Positions 42,366 to 50,388 of a DNA stretch of 64,000 nucleotides are shown here, in pieces. Location: the NCBI RefSeq assembly GCF_012273655.1, contig NZ_JAAWWP010000021.1, forward strand, positions 19,882 to 83,881. The letters run 5' to 3'. Both the position numbers and the translations under genes were made by a program. The notes beneath the pieces were generated by a model. The model did no database searches, was not told the DNA's origin, and saw only the letters and a list, made by a program, of their open reading frames with translations. The DNA is from Streptomyces physcomitrii. GTDB taxonomy: Bacteria; Actinomycetota; Actinomycetes; Streptomycetales; Streptomycetaceae. Position 1 is the stretch's first letter. Each line of letters opens with the position of its first letter.

Positions 42366-43331
42366 TCAGGGCTCGACGACGACTTCCTGCGCCGCCGCCG
42401 TGGTGTCCGCGAGGAGCGGGGCGTCAAGCGGGACGTTGCGCTTGACCAGGGCGAGGGCGATCGGGCCGAGTTCGTGGTGGCGCACCGAGGTGGTGACGAA
42501 GCCCAGCTTGCGGCCCTCGGTGCCGTCGGCGGCGAGCCGGACCTCGGCGCCGTGCGGCGGCAGGTGCACCTCGCTGCCGTCCAGGTGCAGAAAGACCAGG
42601 CGGCGCGGCGGCTTGCCGAGGTTCTGCACCCGGGCCACCGTCTCCTGGCCCCGGTAGCAGCCCTTCTGCAGGTGAACTGCCGTGTCGATCCAGCCCAGTT
42701 CGTGCGGGATGGTGCGGTGGTCGGTCTCGAAGCCGAGCCGCGGCCGGTGCGCCTCCACCCGCAGTGCCTCGTGCGCGAGCAGACCGGCGGCGGGACCGTG
42801 CGCCGCCGCGAAGGACTCCAACTCCCCGCGCGGCAGGAAGAGATCACGGCCGTACGGGGTCTCGCGCACCGCGGCCCCGGCGGGCGCCTCGGCGATGGAG
42901 CCCGCGGGCAGGTGCACCACCGCGAACTCCGCGGTGCGGTCGGCGACTTCGACCCGGTAGAAGAACTTCATCGACTCCAGGTAGCCGATCAGCGCCTCCT
43001 GGGTGCCCGGCTCGGCGTGCATCCACACCGTCTCGCCGTCGTCGACCAGATACAGCGCGTGCTCGATGTGGCCGTTGGCGGAGAGGATCAGCGCCTCGGT
43101 CGACCGGCCCGCGGGCAGCTCGCTGACGTGCTGGGTGAGCAGCAGATGCAGCCAGCTCAGGCGGTCCCCGCCGGTGACGGTGACCACGGCGCGGTGCGAG
43201 AGGTCGACGAAGCCCGTCCCGTCGGCGAGCGCGCGCTGCTCGCGGAACAGGTCACCGTAGTGCGCGGCGACACCTTCGTCCGCGCCTTCGGCGGGCACCG
43301 CACCGGGCAGGGCAAGCAGAGGGCTCTTCAT
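42366..43331 (-). CDS. ygfZ: YgfZ/GcvT-like folate-binding protein
   Basis: A 321-residue tetrahydrofolate-binding protein of the YgfZ (IBA57) family, which assists repair and assembly of Fe-S enzymes. The family signature KGCYRGQE (about residues 220-227) is intact, including the Cys. Other GcvT-like elements are FVDLSHRAVVTVTGGDRLSWLHLLLTQHV and NGHIEHALYLV. ATG 43331 is preferred over a GTG two codons earlier; neither has a strong ribosome-binding site. It lies immediately downstream of the Fur gene (15-bp gap), a common actinobacterial arrangement. Confidence 0.92.
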   Translation of the reverse strand: MKSPLLALPGAVPAEGADEGVAAHYGDLFREQRALADGTGFVDLSHRAVVTVTGGDRLSWLHLLLTQHVSELPAGRSTEALILSANGHIEHALYLVDDGETVWMHAEPGTQEALIGYLESMKFFYRVEVADRTAEFAVVHLPAGSIAEAPAGAAVRETPYGRDLFLPRGELESFAAAHGPAAGLLAHEALRVEAHRPRLGFETDHRTIPHELGWIDTAVHLQKGCYRGQETVARVQNLGKPPRRLVFLHLDGSEVHLPPHGAEVRLAADGTEGRKLGFVTTSVRHHELGPIALALVKRNVPLDAPLLADTTAAAQEVVVEP

Positions 43332-43346
43332 ATCCACCCACCCAGA

Positions 43347-43865
43347 CTACGACTCGGCGTCCGCGGCCGGTACGGCACGGGCCCGCCCGCCGTCCCCGTC
43401 CGCCTCGGAGCCCTCGGCGGCCTCGGCGGACGCCTGGTCCTGCTCCCGGGTGGCGGAGCAGCGCGCGCAGCGGCCGAAGATCGCGAAGTGCTTGAGGTCG
43501 GTGTCGAAGCCGAACTCGGCCCGCAGCTTCGCGGTGAACTCGGTGGCGACCGCGGTCTGCGCCTCGATCACCTCGGAGCAGTCCCGGCACACCAGGTGCA
43601 GATGGTGGTGGCGGGCGGCCAGGTGGTAGGTGGGCGCCCCGTGCCCGAGGTGGGCGTGGCTGACCAGGCCCAGCTCCTCCAGGAGCTCAAGGGTGCGGTA
43701 CACGGTGGAGATGTTCACCGCGGAGGCGGTCCTGCGGACCTCGACGAGGATGTCGTCGGGCGTCGCGTGCTCCAGGGTGTCCACGGCTTCGAGCACCAGC
43801 TGCCGCTGCGGGGTCAGCCGGTAGCCGCGCCGCCGCAGATCGCTCTTCCAGTCGGTGCTCACCAC
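43347..43865 (-). CDS. Fur-family metal- or peroxide-responsive regulator
   Basis: A 172-residue Fur/PerR/Zur-type repressor. The N-terminal winged helix includes RGYRLTPQRQLVLEAVDTLEHATPDDI and VNISTVYRTLELLEELGLV. The metal-sensing region has HHHLHLVCRDC, with the His cluster and first Cys pair, and a second CARC pair at about 145. The last 25 residues are an acidic low-complexity tail. A GTG start at 43865 is followed directly by another GTG; neither has a ribosome-binding site. It may regulate the downstream ygfZ. Metal specificity cannot be fixed from sequence. Confidence 0.9.
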   Translation of the reverse strand: MVSTDWKSDLRRRGYRLTPQRQLVLEAVDTLEHATPDDILVEVRRTASAVNISTVYRTLELLEELGLVSHAHLGHGAPTYHLAARHHHLHLVCRDCSEVIEAQTAVATEFTAKLRAEFGFDTDLKHFAIFGRCARCSATREQDQASAEAAEGSEADGDGGRARAVPAADAES

Positions 43866-43957
43866 GGGGACAGTGTAGGAGGCCCGCGGCGGTTACGTCC
43901 CCGTACAGCCGTACGGGCCCTCGCCCGGGGACCCTCCCCGCCCGGCCCGGCCTCTAC

Positions 43958-44530
43958 TTACTTGAAGAAGGCGATCCCGTCGTCCGGCAGGTCGCCCATG
44001 TCCTTCGCCCAGGCGGCGACGTCCTCGGGGGTGACGACCTTCTTCAGCTGCGCCGACATGTACGGGCGCAGCGGGACCTCGGGGGTCTGCTTCTCGCCGA
44101 CCCACATCAGGTCGCTCTTGACGTAGCCGTACAGCCGCTTGCCGCCGCTGTAGGGGCCGGCGGTCGAGGTGCGGGCGACCGCGTCGGTGGCGAGGTCGAT
44201 CTGCGGCTTCTGGTCGGCCAGCTCACCGTACCAGACCTCGACGACGCCGGAGTCGCGCACCATGACGACCTCGACCTTGCGCTCCGCGTCGATGCGCCAG
44301 AAGCCGGACTCGGACTCCAGCGGCTCCACCTTCTCGCCCTCGGAGTCGAGGACCCAGGTGTGCGAGCGGTACTCCAGAAAGTCCCGGCCGTCGTGGGTGA
44401 AGGCGACCTCCTGGCCGAAATTGCACTTCTCGGCGCCGGGGAAGTCGAAGACACCGGCACCGGCCCAGTTCCCGAGGAGGAAGGCGAGGGGCACCAGGTT
44501 CTTGTGGAGGTCGGACGGGATCTCGATCAT
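43958..44530 (-). CDS. Ferric nitrobindin-like FABP-fold protein lacking the heme His
   Basis: A 190-residue ten-stranded beta-barrel protein of the nitrobindin/THAP4 family. LLGNWAGAGVFDFPG carries the GxWxGxG motif. The region FLEYRSHTWVLDSEGEKVEPLESESGFWRI is characteristic. True nitrobindins bind heme through a C-terminal His; here no His occurs after about residue 57, so heme binding by that route is not possible. Many actinobacterial members share this loss. ATG 44530; the 33-residue membrane peptide gene lies upstream. Confidence 0.88.
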   Translation of the reverse strand: MIEIPSDLHKNLVPLAFLLGNWAGAGVFDFPGAEKCNFGQEVAFTHDGRDFLEYRSHTWVLDSEGEKVEPLESESGFWRIDAERKVEVVMVRDSGVVEVWYGELADQKPQIDLATDAVARTSTAGPYSGGKRLYGYVKSDLMWVGEKQTPEVPLRPYMSAQLKKVVTPEDVAAWAKDMGDLPDDGIAFFK

Positions 44531-44574
44531 CAGGGCTCAGTCGTTCCTGCAGTGGCCGGACAGGGGGCGGGGGC

Positions 44575-44676
44575 TCAGCGCTGGCCCTGGTACAGCTTCT
44601 TCACGGTGAGACCCGCGAAGGCGAGGACGCCCAGGCAGACCAGGACCAGCAGAGCGGAGAAGAATGCCTCAAGCAC
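44575..44676 (-). CDS. 33-residue single-pass membrane peptide
   Basis: A short frame starts at GTG 44676 with GGAG five bases upstream. The peptide has one helix, ALLVLVCLGVLAFAGLTV, after a short LEAFFS amphipathic start and before a basic KKLYQGQR tail. Length, codon bias and ribosome-binding site support translation. It precedes the nitrobindin-like gene by 45 bp on the same strand. It resembles the small conserved membrane peptides seen in Streptomyces. Function unknown. Confidence 0.7.
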   Translation of the reverse strand: MLEAFFSALLVLVCLGVLAFAGLTVKKLYQGQR

Positions 44677-44856
44677 GGGGGCTCCGTAACGTCTCGCGGT
44701 GCGGCCCGGACGGAGGGGACCCGGACACACGGGATTCAGCCGTCGCCCAGCTTAATGGCCCCGGGCCCGCCTTTCTCCCGGAGGTCCCCCGTACGGGGAG
44801 CCGCCCGGCGGGCGGGCGCACGGCGTCCCCGGCGGGCGGTTGACTACGATCCGCGC

Positions 44857-45219
44857 ATGGCGAAGAAGCTCGTACTCAAGGTGACCGCGGGGGCCGACGC
44901 CCCCGAGCGCTGCTCGCAGGCCTTCACGGTGGCGGCGGTGGCCGTGGCCAGCGGGGTGGAGGTCTCGCTCTGGCTGACCGGGGAGTCGGCGTGGTTCGCG
45001 CTGCCCGGCCGGGCGGCCGAGTTCGCCCTGCCGCACGCGGCCCCGCTGCCGGACCTGCTCGACTCGATCCTCGCGGGCGGCCAGGTCACCCTCTGCACCC
45101 AGTGCGCGGCGCGGCGCGAGATCACCGAGCGGGACGTACTGGAGGGGGTGCGGATCGCCGGGGCGCAGGTCTTCGTGCAGGAGGCGATGGGCGACGAGGC
45201 GCAGGCGCTCGTCTACTAA
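44857..45219 (+). CDS. DsrE-family protein
   Basis: A 120-residue DsrE/DsrF-fold protein. It begins MAKKLVLKVTAGADAPERCSQAF, with a conserved central EVSLWLTGESAWFALPG and a Cys-containing LCTQCAARREITERDVL loop where DsrE proteins bear a sulfur-carrying Cys. The CxxC pair suggests persulfide relay or redox activity. In S. coelicolor-like genomes it lies near sulfur-transfer genes; here the rhodanese operon is less than 2 kb away. It is divergent from the nitrobindin group. Confidence 0.85.
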   Translation: MAKKLVLKVTAGADAPERCSQAFTVAAVAVASGVEVSLWLTGESAWFALPGRAAEFALPHAAPLPDLLDSILAGGQVTLCTQCAARREITERDVLEGVRIAGAQVFVQEAMGDEAQALVY

Positions 45220-45274
45220 GCGTCTGCCGGGGCCGGGTGAGCGCGTGCCCGGCGACGGGCGGGCCCCGCGGTGC

Positions 45275-45586
45275 TCACCGGCCGCGCTTCCTGCCCTTCT
45301 TGCCGTCGAGTTCGGCCCACCACTCCTCGGACTGGACGTCGCGGGAGCCGCTCGGCCGCAGCTTGTCGGGGGAGCCGGGGGTCGGGGGCTGCTCGTCCCA
45401 CCATCGGTCCTCGGGGCCCTTGCGGTTGGCGACCACCGCGGCCACCGGCGGGATGACCATGGCCACCAGGCACATCGCGACCGCGGCCGGGATCGACCAC
45501 ATCGACACGACCGCCCAGGCCAGGACGAAGAGGGTGAGGCAGACCCCCATCATGGCGAAATACACATGGCGCCTGCGGGCGTACAT
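45275..45586 (-). CDS. DUF3099 family membrane protein
   Basis: A 103-residue actinobacterial protein. A basic start (MYARRRHVYFAMMG) is followed by two helices (VCLTLFVLAWAVVSMW and PAAVAMCLVAMVIPPVAAVV). The hydrophilic tail contains DRWWDEQPP and EEWWAELDGKKGRKRGR. ATG 45586 was chosen; GGAG is only two bases upstream, and the frame further upstream is low complexity. Family of unknown function. Confidence 0.83.
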   Translation of the reverse strand: MYARRRHVYFAMMGVCLTLFVLAWAVVSMWSIPAAVAMCLVAMVIPPVAAVVANRKGPEDRWWDEQPPTPGSPDKLRPSGSRDVQSEEWWAELDGKKGRKRGR

Positions 45587-45826
45587 GTCTCCAGGGTAGG
45601 GCCGCCGGGCGCCTCGCGCGGCCGGAGCGGACCGGCCCGCTCCCCGCGGCTCCGGGGAGCAACTCGCGCCGGGCGCAAGGGCGGCCGGGCGGGAAGCCGC
45701 ACGCGGAAGGCGCACGGGCGAGGGACGCACGCGCGGAAGGCGCACGGACGGGCAGACGGGCAGACGGGCAGACGCGCGAGCGCACCGCTCAGGCGCCGCC
45801 CGCGCCACCCCGCCGCCCGCTCATGC
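45587..45826. repeat. Gene-free interval with short tandem repeats
   Basis: Part of a 332-bp non-coding gap. It holds a duplicated GCGGAAGGCGCACGG element and three perfect ACGGGCAG units at 45748-45771. No gene or clear promoter seen. Confidence 0.6.
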
Positions 45827-45875
45827 CACAGGACCGCACCCCGCCAGGCGTCCAACCCTGGGGTGCGGTCCTGTG
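45827..45875 (-). terminator. 16-bp-stem terminator of the rhodanese operon
   Basis: CACAGGACCGCACCCC (45827-45842) and GGGGTGCGGTCCTGTG (45860-45875) form a perfect 16-bp stem with a 17-base loop, 44 bp past the DUF1416 stop. Its symmetry would also stop plus-strand transcription. Confidence 0.85.
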
Positions 45876-45918
45876 ACCGTTCTGTGGGACGCGGCCGCCG
45901 CTACGGGCCGCGGCGGGC

Positions 45919-46206
45919 TCAGACCGCGATCGCGACCTCGGAGAGGCCACCGGTCTGGGCGACGACGGTGCGGTCCGCGGTGCCGCCCGGCACCAGGGCG
46001 CGCACGGTCCAGGTGCCCTCGGCCGCGTAGAAGCGGAACTGCCCGGTCGCCGAGGTGGGCACCTCGGCGGTGAACTCGCCGGTCGAGTCCAGGAGGCGGA
46101 CGTACCCGGTGACGGGCTGGCCGTCGCGGGTCACGCTGCCCTGGATGGTGGTCTCACCGGGCTTGATCGTCGAGGGGTCCGGGCCGCCGGCCTGCGCTCC
46201 GCACAT
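45919..46206 (-). CDS. DUF1416 family protein
   Basis: A 95-residue actinobacterial protein, starting MCGAQAGGPDPSTIKPGETTIQG. It is a predicted small beta-sandwich (transthyretin/CnaB-like: VTGYVRLLDSTGEFTAEVPTSATGQFRFYAAEGTW). The N-terminal Met-Cys-Gly-Ala is a family hallmark and the single Cys may carry sulfur. It sits 47 bp downstream of the sulfurtransferase gene and is nearly always linked to it, so a role in handling sulfane sulfur is inferred. Confidence 0.88.
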   Translation of the reverse strand: MCGAQAGGPDPSTIKPGETTIQGSVTRDGQPVTGYVRLLDSTGEFTAEVPTSATGQFRFYAAEGTWTVRALVPGGTADRTVVAQTGGLSEVAIAV

Positions 46207-46253
46207 GTGCTGTCTTCCGTTCTTCCGGTGTTCGTGTCAGGTCGGTTCGGGGG

Positions 46254-47093
46254 TCAGGAGTTGGCGCCGAGCTCGATCGGCACGCCGACCAGGGAGCCGT
46301 ACTCGGTCCAGGAGCCGTCGTAGTTCTTGACGTTCTGGACGCCGAGGATCTCGTGCAGCACGAACCAGGTGAGCGCGGAACGCTCACCGATGCGGCAGTA
46401 CGCGATGGTGTCGGTGCCGAGGTCGACCTTCTCGTCCTCGTAGAGCTTCTTCAGCTCGTCGTCGGAGCGGAAGGTGCCGTCGTCGTTGGCGTTCTTCGAC
46501 CAGGGGATGTTGCGGGCGCCGGTGACGTGGCCGGGGCGCTGCGACTGCTCCTGCGGCAGGTGCGCCGGGGCGAGCAGCTTGCCGCTGAACTCGTCGGGCG
46601 AGCGCACGTCGACCAGGTTCTGCTTGCCGATCGCGGCGACCACGTCGTCGCGGAAGGCGCGGATGGAGGTGTCCTGGGCCTTGGCCTTGTAGTCGGTGGC
46701 CGGGCGGGAGGGCACCTCGGCGACCAGCTCGCGGGCGTCCAGCTCCCACTTCTTGCGGCCGCCGTCGAGCAGCTTCACGGAGTCGTGGCCGTAGAGCTTG
46801 AAGTACCAGTAGGCGTACGAGGCGAACCAGTTGTTGTTGCCGCCGTAGAGGATCACCGTGTCGTCGTTGGCGATGCCGCGCTCGGACAGCAGCTTCTCGA
46901 AGCCGGCCTGGTCGACGAAGTCGCGGCGGACCGGGTCCTGGAGGTCCTTCTGCCAGTCGATCTTGACGGCGTTCTTGATGTGGTTCGTGTCGTACGCGGA
47001 GGCGTCCTCGTCGACCTCGACGAGGACGACCTTCGGGTTGTCGAGGTTGGCCTCGACCCAGTCGGCGTCTACCAGGACGTCGCTGCGGCTCAT
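46254..47093 (-). CDS. Rhodanese-type sulfurtransferase
   Basis: A 279-residue two-domain rhodanese, the length of thiosulfate/3-mercaptopyruvate sulfurtransferases (CysA/SseA in mycobacteria). The N-terminal inactive domain has VLVDADWVEANLDNPKVVLVEVDED and DTVILYGGNNNWFASYAYWYFKLYGH. The C-terminal domain has the NLVDVRSPDEF entry and the active-site loop AYCRIGERSALTWF with catalytic Cys. ATG 47093 (MSRSDVLVDADW) follows GGAG. It is first in an operon with DUF1416 and downstream of a Cys-containing leader peptide. Confidence 0.94.
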   Translation of the reverse strand: MSRSDVLVDADWVEANLDNPKVVLVEVDEDASAYDTNHIKNAVKIDWQKDLQDPVRRDFVDQAGFEKLLSERGIANDDTVILYGGNNNWFASYAYWYFKLYGHDSVKLLDGGRKKWELDARELVAEVPSRPATDYKAKAQDTSIRAFRDDVVAAIGKQNLVDVRSPDEFSGKLLAPAHLPQEQSQRPGHVTGARNIPWSKNANDDGTFRSDDELKKLYEDEKVDLGTDTIAYCRIGERSALTWFVLHEILGVQNVKNYDGSWTEYGSLVGVPIELGANS

Positions 47094-47226
47094 GCTTCTC
47101 TCCTCCGGGGCAGGTACGGCGGGGTGTGCGGAACGGGGGGTGTACAGGCCGGGCGGAGCGCGCGGCGGCGGCTGTACAGGGGGTGGCCGGGCAAGGGCCG
47201 GTGAGGGCGCGGAACCGGAGGTCCGC

Positions 47227-47334
47227 TCAGAAGGTGCGACAGAGCATGGCGGCGACGCGGCACAGGTCCACTGCCCGCCGCTTCGTGAGATCCGCCTGTC
47301 CCCGGTGGTGGGAACGGCTCTGGGTGCACCGCAT
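47227..47334 (-). CDS. Cys-containing leader peptide of the sulfurtransferase operon
   Basis: A 35-residue frame, MRCTQSRSHHRGQAD followed by LTKRRAVDLCRVAAMLCRTF, encoded 133 bp upstream of the sulfurtransferase start. The VDLCRVAAxxC ending matches the (H/A)VDLxRVxSAxC signature of the actinobacterial 'putative leader peptide' family found ahead of sulfur-metabolism genes. It contains three Cys codons, two of them in the final 12 positions. A ribosome stalled there when Cys-tRNA is scarce could change folding of the downstream leader. The frame has no strong ribosome-binding site. Confidence 0.7.
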   Translation of the reverse strand: MRCTQSRSHHRGQADLTKRRAVDLCRVAAMLCRTF

Positions 47335-47600
47335 GACTGCGATCGTAGGGACGGACAGGCGGCCGTGTCACCGGCGTGTCAAATGATGAGACGCGATCAT
47401 CCGGATACTGGAATCTGCACACCTCCCCGCCTCGATCGGGCACCGCGCGGCCGTACTGCGGCGCACCTCACATCTACGGTACGGACGGGTGCGTCTCGTA
47501 TGGCGGACTTGGCAGGTGACACGCGGGCGGGGGACGGGGCGACCGCCTCCCGGGAGCGGGCGCCCCCGGGAGCGGGCCTCGCCAGGAGCCGGGCGGGCCC
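47335..47600. promoter_or_regulatory. Upstream region of the leader peptide
   Basis: 266 bp of non-coding sequence. It contains two TGTCA elements about 11 bp apart around 47367-47382 and ATGAT(8)ATCAT at about 47383-47400, candidate regulator sites for the sulfur operon. The remainder up to the DUF2993 stop is GC-rich with duplicated CGGGAGCGGGC. Confidence 0.45.
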
Positions 47601-48374
47601 CTACGAGCCCAGCTTCACCCCGGCGCCCGTCACGGAGACGTCGACGCCGTCCTTCGCGGCCTCGACCTTGTCCAGGTGGATGCCCGCGGGCAGGCCGCTG
47701 ATCTGCTGCTGGAAGTCGGTGATCTCGCGCACCTTGTCCTCGGCGACCTTCACCGGGATCTTCGGCAGCGCGTCGGCGTGCACCTTCACGATGTCGCCGT
47801 CGACCCGGGCGCTGCTCATCACGTACACCGGGTCCGGCAGCGCCCGCCCGAGCACGGTGGCCCGCACCTCGACCTTGATCCGGCCGTTGCCGCCGTCCGA
47901 GAGCCCGGTCACCTTGGCGGTGACGCCGGGGGCCAGCTCCATCGGCTCGACCTGGGCGGCCTTGAGGAGTTCGGCGTAGGAGACGGTGGCGGTGCCACTG
48001 GCGCGCTTGGCGGTGGCCGAGCTGTAGTCGCCGGAGAACTCCACGTCGTGCAGCGTGGCGTCGAGGCGCTCGATGAGGACGGAGTCGGCGCCCTCGCGGG
48101 TGGAGTCCTGGCCGTCCTGCGAGCCCGCCGGGGTCTCGGTCCGCGCGCGGTAGTCGTCCATCCGGATCTCGACCTCGTCCAGGGTGCCGCCCGCGGCCTG
48201 GGTGAGGAAGGGGAAGCCCTTGATCGAGACGTCCGGGTTCTTGTCCAGGCCCTCGCTCTCGCGCACCTTGTCCGCCGCCTTGCCCTCGGCGTAGTTGACG
48301 GCGATCCGGTCGACCGCCACGAAGAGGCCCCCGAGGACCACCAGGACGATCAAAGTTATTCGCAGTGCGCGCAT
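47601..48374 (-). CDS. DUF2993/LmeA-like phospholipid-binding protein
   Basis: A 257-residue exported or membrane-anchored protein. An N-terminal hydrophobic helix (LRITLIVLVVLGGLFVAVDRIAV) acts as signal or anchor. The DUF2993 body follows: VSIKGFPFLTQAAGGTLDEVEI, the central VEFSGDYSSATAKRASGTATVSYAELLKA, and a C-terminal GLPAGIHLDKVEAAKDGVDVSVTG. Mycobacterial LmeA binds phospholipids and supports lipomannan elongation in the periplasm. The ATG at 48374 is preferred with GGGGGA ten bases upstream; GTG 48392 is an alternative. Confidence 0.85.
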   Translation of the reverse strand: MRALRITLIVLVVLGGLFVAVDRIAVNYAEGKAADKVRESEGLDKNPDVSIKGFPFLTQAAGGTLDEVEIRMDDYRARTETPAGSQDGQDSTREGADSVLIERLDATLHDVEFSGDYSSATAKRASGTATVSYAELLKAAQVEPMELAPGVTAKVTGLSDGGNGRIKVEVRATVLGRALPDPVYVMSSARVDGDIVKVHADALPKIPVKVAEDKVREITDFQQQISGLPAGIHLDKVEAAKDGVDVSVTGAGVKLGS

Positions 48375-48544
48375 TCTCCGTGAATCCCCCACCTCAGAGG
48401 TCAGTGCCGGCCGAGCCTAACCCGCGCGTACGCCCCGCTCCGGATGTACCGGATGTTGTCGACCAGCTGTGACGGACCGGCACGGGGCGTACGGCCGCGG
48501 GCACGGGGTGTGGCACGGGGACCGGAGCGGGCGTCCGGGCGGGC

Positions 48545-50137
48545 TCAGCCGAGGAGTTCGCCCGCCAGGTAGACGGCGGGTGCGGCGGCGGCCAGCGGCA
48601 GGGCCACGCCCGCGGTCATGTGCACGAAGCGGGACGGGTAGTCGTAGCTCGCCGCCCGGTGCCCGACCAGCGCGCAGACGCCCGCCGCGAGTCCGATCAC
48701 CGCGCCCTCGACGGTGCTCGCGTCCCCGGCGAGGGCGCTCACCCCGGCCGTCACCGCGCCCATGCCCGCGGCGGCCAGCAGGGCGAGCAGCGCGGAGGGC
48801 GCGGTCGGCAGCGGCAGCGCGCGCACCAGCATCGCCAGGGCCACCGCGGCCCCGCCGACACCGACCGCCTCGGGCGGCGCGGCGAGGTGACCGGCGGCGA
48901 CCACCGTCAGGGCGGCCGAGGTCAGGGTGGCCATCAGCGCCGTCATCCGCTCGTCGGCCGAGGCGGTGCTGCGCAGTTGCAGGACCAGGGTGCCGAGCAC
49001 CGCGAGCGCGATCGCGCCGAGCAGCGCCACCGGGGCGTTCCCGCGCCCGCCCGCGAGCACCGCCACGTCCGCGGTGAGCCCGGCGGCGAAGGCGAGCAGG
49101 ATCCCCTGCCGCGCGGGCCACATCCCGTTCAGCCGGAACCAGCCCGCCGCGGTCACGGCCTGCAGCAGCACCAGCGGCACCACCAGCCCGTACGCGCCGG
49201 CCGCCGAGGCCCCGCAGAGGATCAGCGCGAGCAGCGCGGTCAGCCCCGCGGGCTGGAGCCCCGGCTCGATGACCGGCGAGCGGCCCTCCGCCCGCGCCCG
49301 CTGCGCCGCGGTGAGCGGCTCGTCCCGGGGCGGGACCGGCGCCGCCCCGTGCCCCGGCGCCGCGAAGGCCGCGGGGGCGGGCTCCCGCCCGGCGGCCCCC
49401 CGCGCTCCGGGCTGCTGCCCGGCCGCCGGATACTCCGCGGACTCCGCCTGCTGCTGCGGAAGCGGAAAGGCCGTGTCGGTGTCCGTCGCCTGCGGCTGTG
49501 ACTGGGGCTGGGGCTGGGGCTGTGACTGTGACTGGGGCTGTGACTGCGGGAGCGGCTGGTCGTACGTCCCGTAACCGGGGTGCCCGGCGTGGGCGGCGGG
49601 CTGCGCGTCGTACGCCCCGCCGCCGTCCGGGGTGTACCCGCCGGAGGCGCCGGGTGCCGCGCCGTACTGCCCGTTTCCGTCCGGCCCGCCGTACTGTCCC
49701 GGCCCGTCCGGGGCGCCGGGCGCCGCGCCGTACGGCGCGCCCGGCCGGCCCTCGTACGGCTGCTGCCCCGGGTAGCCGTCCTGTCCGGCGTAGGGCTGCT
49801 GACCGGTGTAGGGCTCCTGTCCGGAGTAGGACCGCTCACCGGAGTAGGACTGCTGTCCGCCGTACTGCTGCGGGTTCTCGTAGGCGTACGTCCGCGGGTC
49901 GGGGCCGGGGTAGGCCTGCTGCCCGGGGTACTGCTCCTGTCCCGGGTACGACTGCGGGTCCCCGTAGGCGTAGGACTGCTGTCCGGGGTACGCGGGCGGC
50001 TGCTCGGCGGGGGTGCCCGGGTCGGCGGCGTACGGCTGCTGCTCGCCGTAGGGCCGCGGGTCCTCGTCTCGGGGACGGCGGGGGGAGGAGTGCTCGTAGG
50101 CGCCGTCCTCGTACGGCTGGTGCGTCATCGTGCTCAT
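48545..50137 (-). CDS. Polytopic membrane protein with Tyr/Pro/Gln-rich N-terminus
   Basis: A 530-residue protein. Residues 1-235 are low complexity, rich in YPGQQ/YSGQ/YAGQ units, then an SQPQ run. Residues about 290-530 contain around eight hydrophobic helices with short loops (for example GLTALLALILCGASAAGAYGLVVPLVLLQ and LLGAIALAVLGTLVLQL). It overlaps the MoaD-like gene by four bases (ATGA), so it is co-translated. Tyr/Pro/Gln-rich tails may form condensates or bind partners. No transporter signature is recognised; function unknown. Confidence 0.82.
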   Translation of the reverse strand: MSTMTHQPYEDGAYEHSSPRRPRDEDPRPYGEQQPYAADPGTPAEQPPAYPGQQSYAYGDPQSYPGQEQYPGQQAYPGPDPRTYAYENPQQYGGQQSYSGERSYSGQEPYTGQQPYAGQDGYPGQQPYEGRPGAPYGAAPGAPDGPGQYGGPDGNGQYGAAPGASGGYTPDGGGAYDAQPAAHAGHPGYGTYDQPLPQSQPQSQSQPQPQPQSQPQATDTDTAFPLPQQQAESAEYPAAGQQPGARGAAGREPAPAAFAAPGHGAAPVPPRDEPLTAAQRARAEGRSPVIEPGLQPAGLTALLALILCGASAAGAYGLVVPLVLLQAVTAAGWFRLNGMWPARQGILLAFAAGLTADVAVLAGGRGNAPVALLGAIALAVLGTLVLQLRSTASADERMTALMATLTSAALTVVAAGHLAAPPEAVGVGGAAVALAMLVRALPLPTAPSALLALLAAAGMGAVTAGVSALAGDASTVEGAVIGLAAGVCALVGHRAASYDYPSRFVHMTAGVALPLAAAAPAVYLAGELLG

Positions 50138-50388
50138 CCTCCTGCGAACGGCGGGAGCACTTCGACGGTGCCGCCCTCGGCCAGCCGTACCGTCTCATGT
50201 CCGCGGGTGCCCACGGGCAGCGAGTCGACCAGGAAGGAGCAGCGCGCGAGGACGCGGACCAGTTCGCCCGGGTGCCGCTCGCGGGCCGCGTCCAGCGCCT
50301 CCGCCAGCGTCGCCGCCTCGTACGGCTCCTGGTCCACCCCGGCCGCGGACTTCGCCGCCGCCCAGTAGCGGATCGTGCCGATCGCCAT
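50134..50388 (-). CDS. MoaD/ThiS-family ubiquitin-like sulfur carrier
   Basis: An 84-residue beta-grasp protein beginning MAIGTIRYWAAAKSAAGVDQE and ending VEVLPPFAGG. The C-terminal Gly-Gly is where MoaD/ThiS proteins are adenylated and thiocarboxylated. LARCSFLVDSLPV and the GGTVEVLPPFAGG end are typical of MoaD. It could carry sulfur for molybdopterin or a different pathway. It is co-transcribed with the large membrane protein gene, which is unusual for MoaD. Rhodanese and DsrE genes lie within 6 kb. Confidence 0.87.
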   Translation of the reverse strand: MAIGTIRYWAAAKSAAGVDQEPYEAATLAEALDAARERHPGELVRVLARCSFLVDSLPVGTRGHETVRLAEGGTVEVLPPFAGG

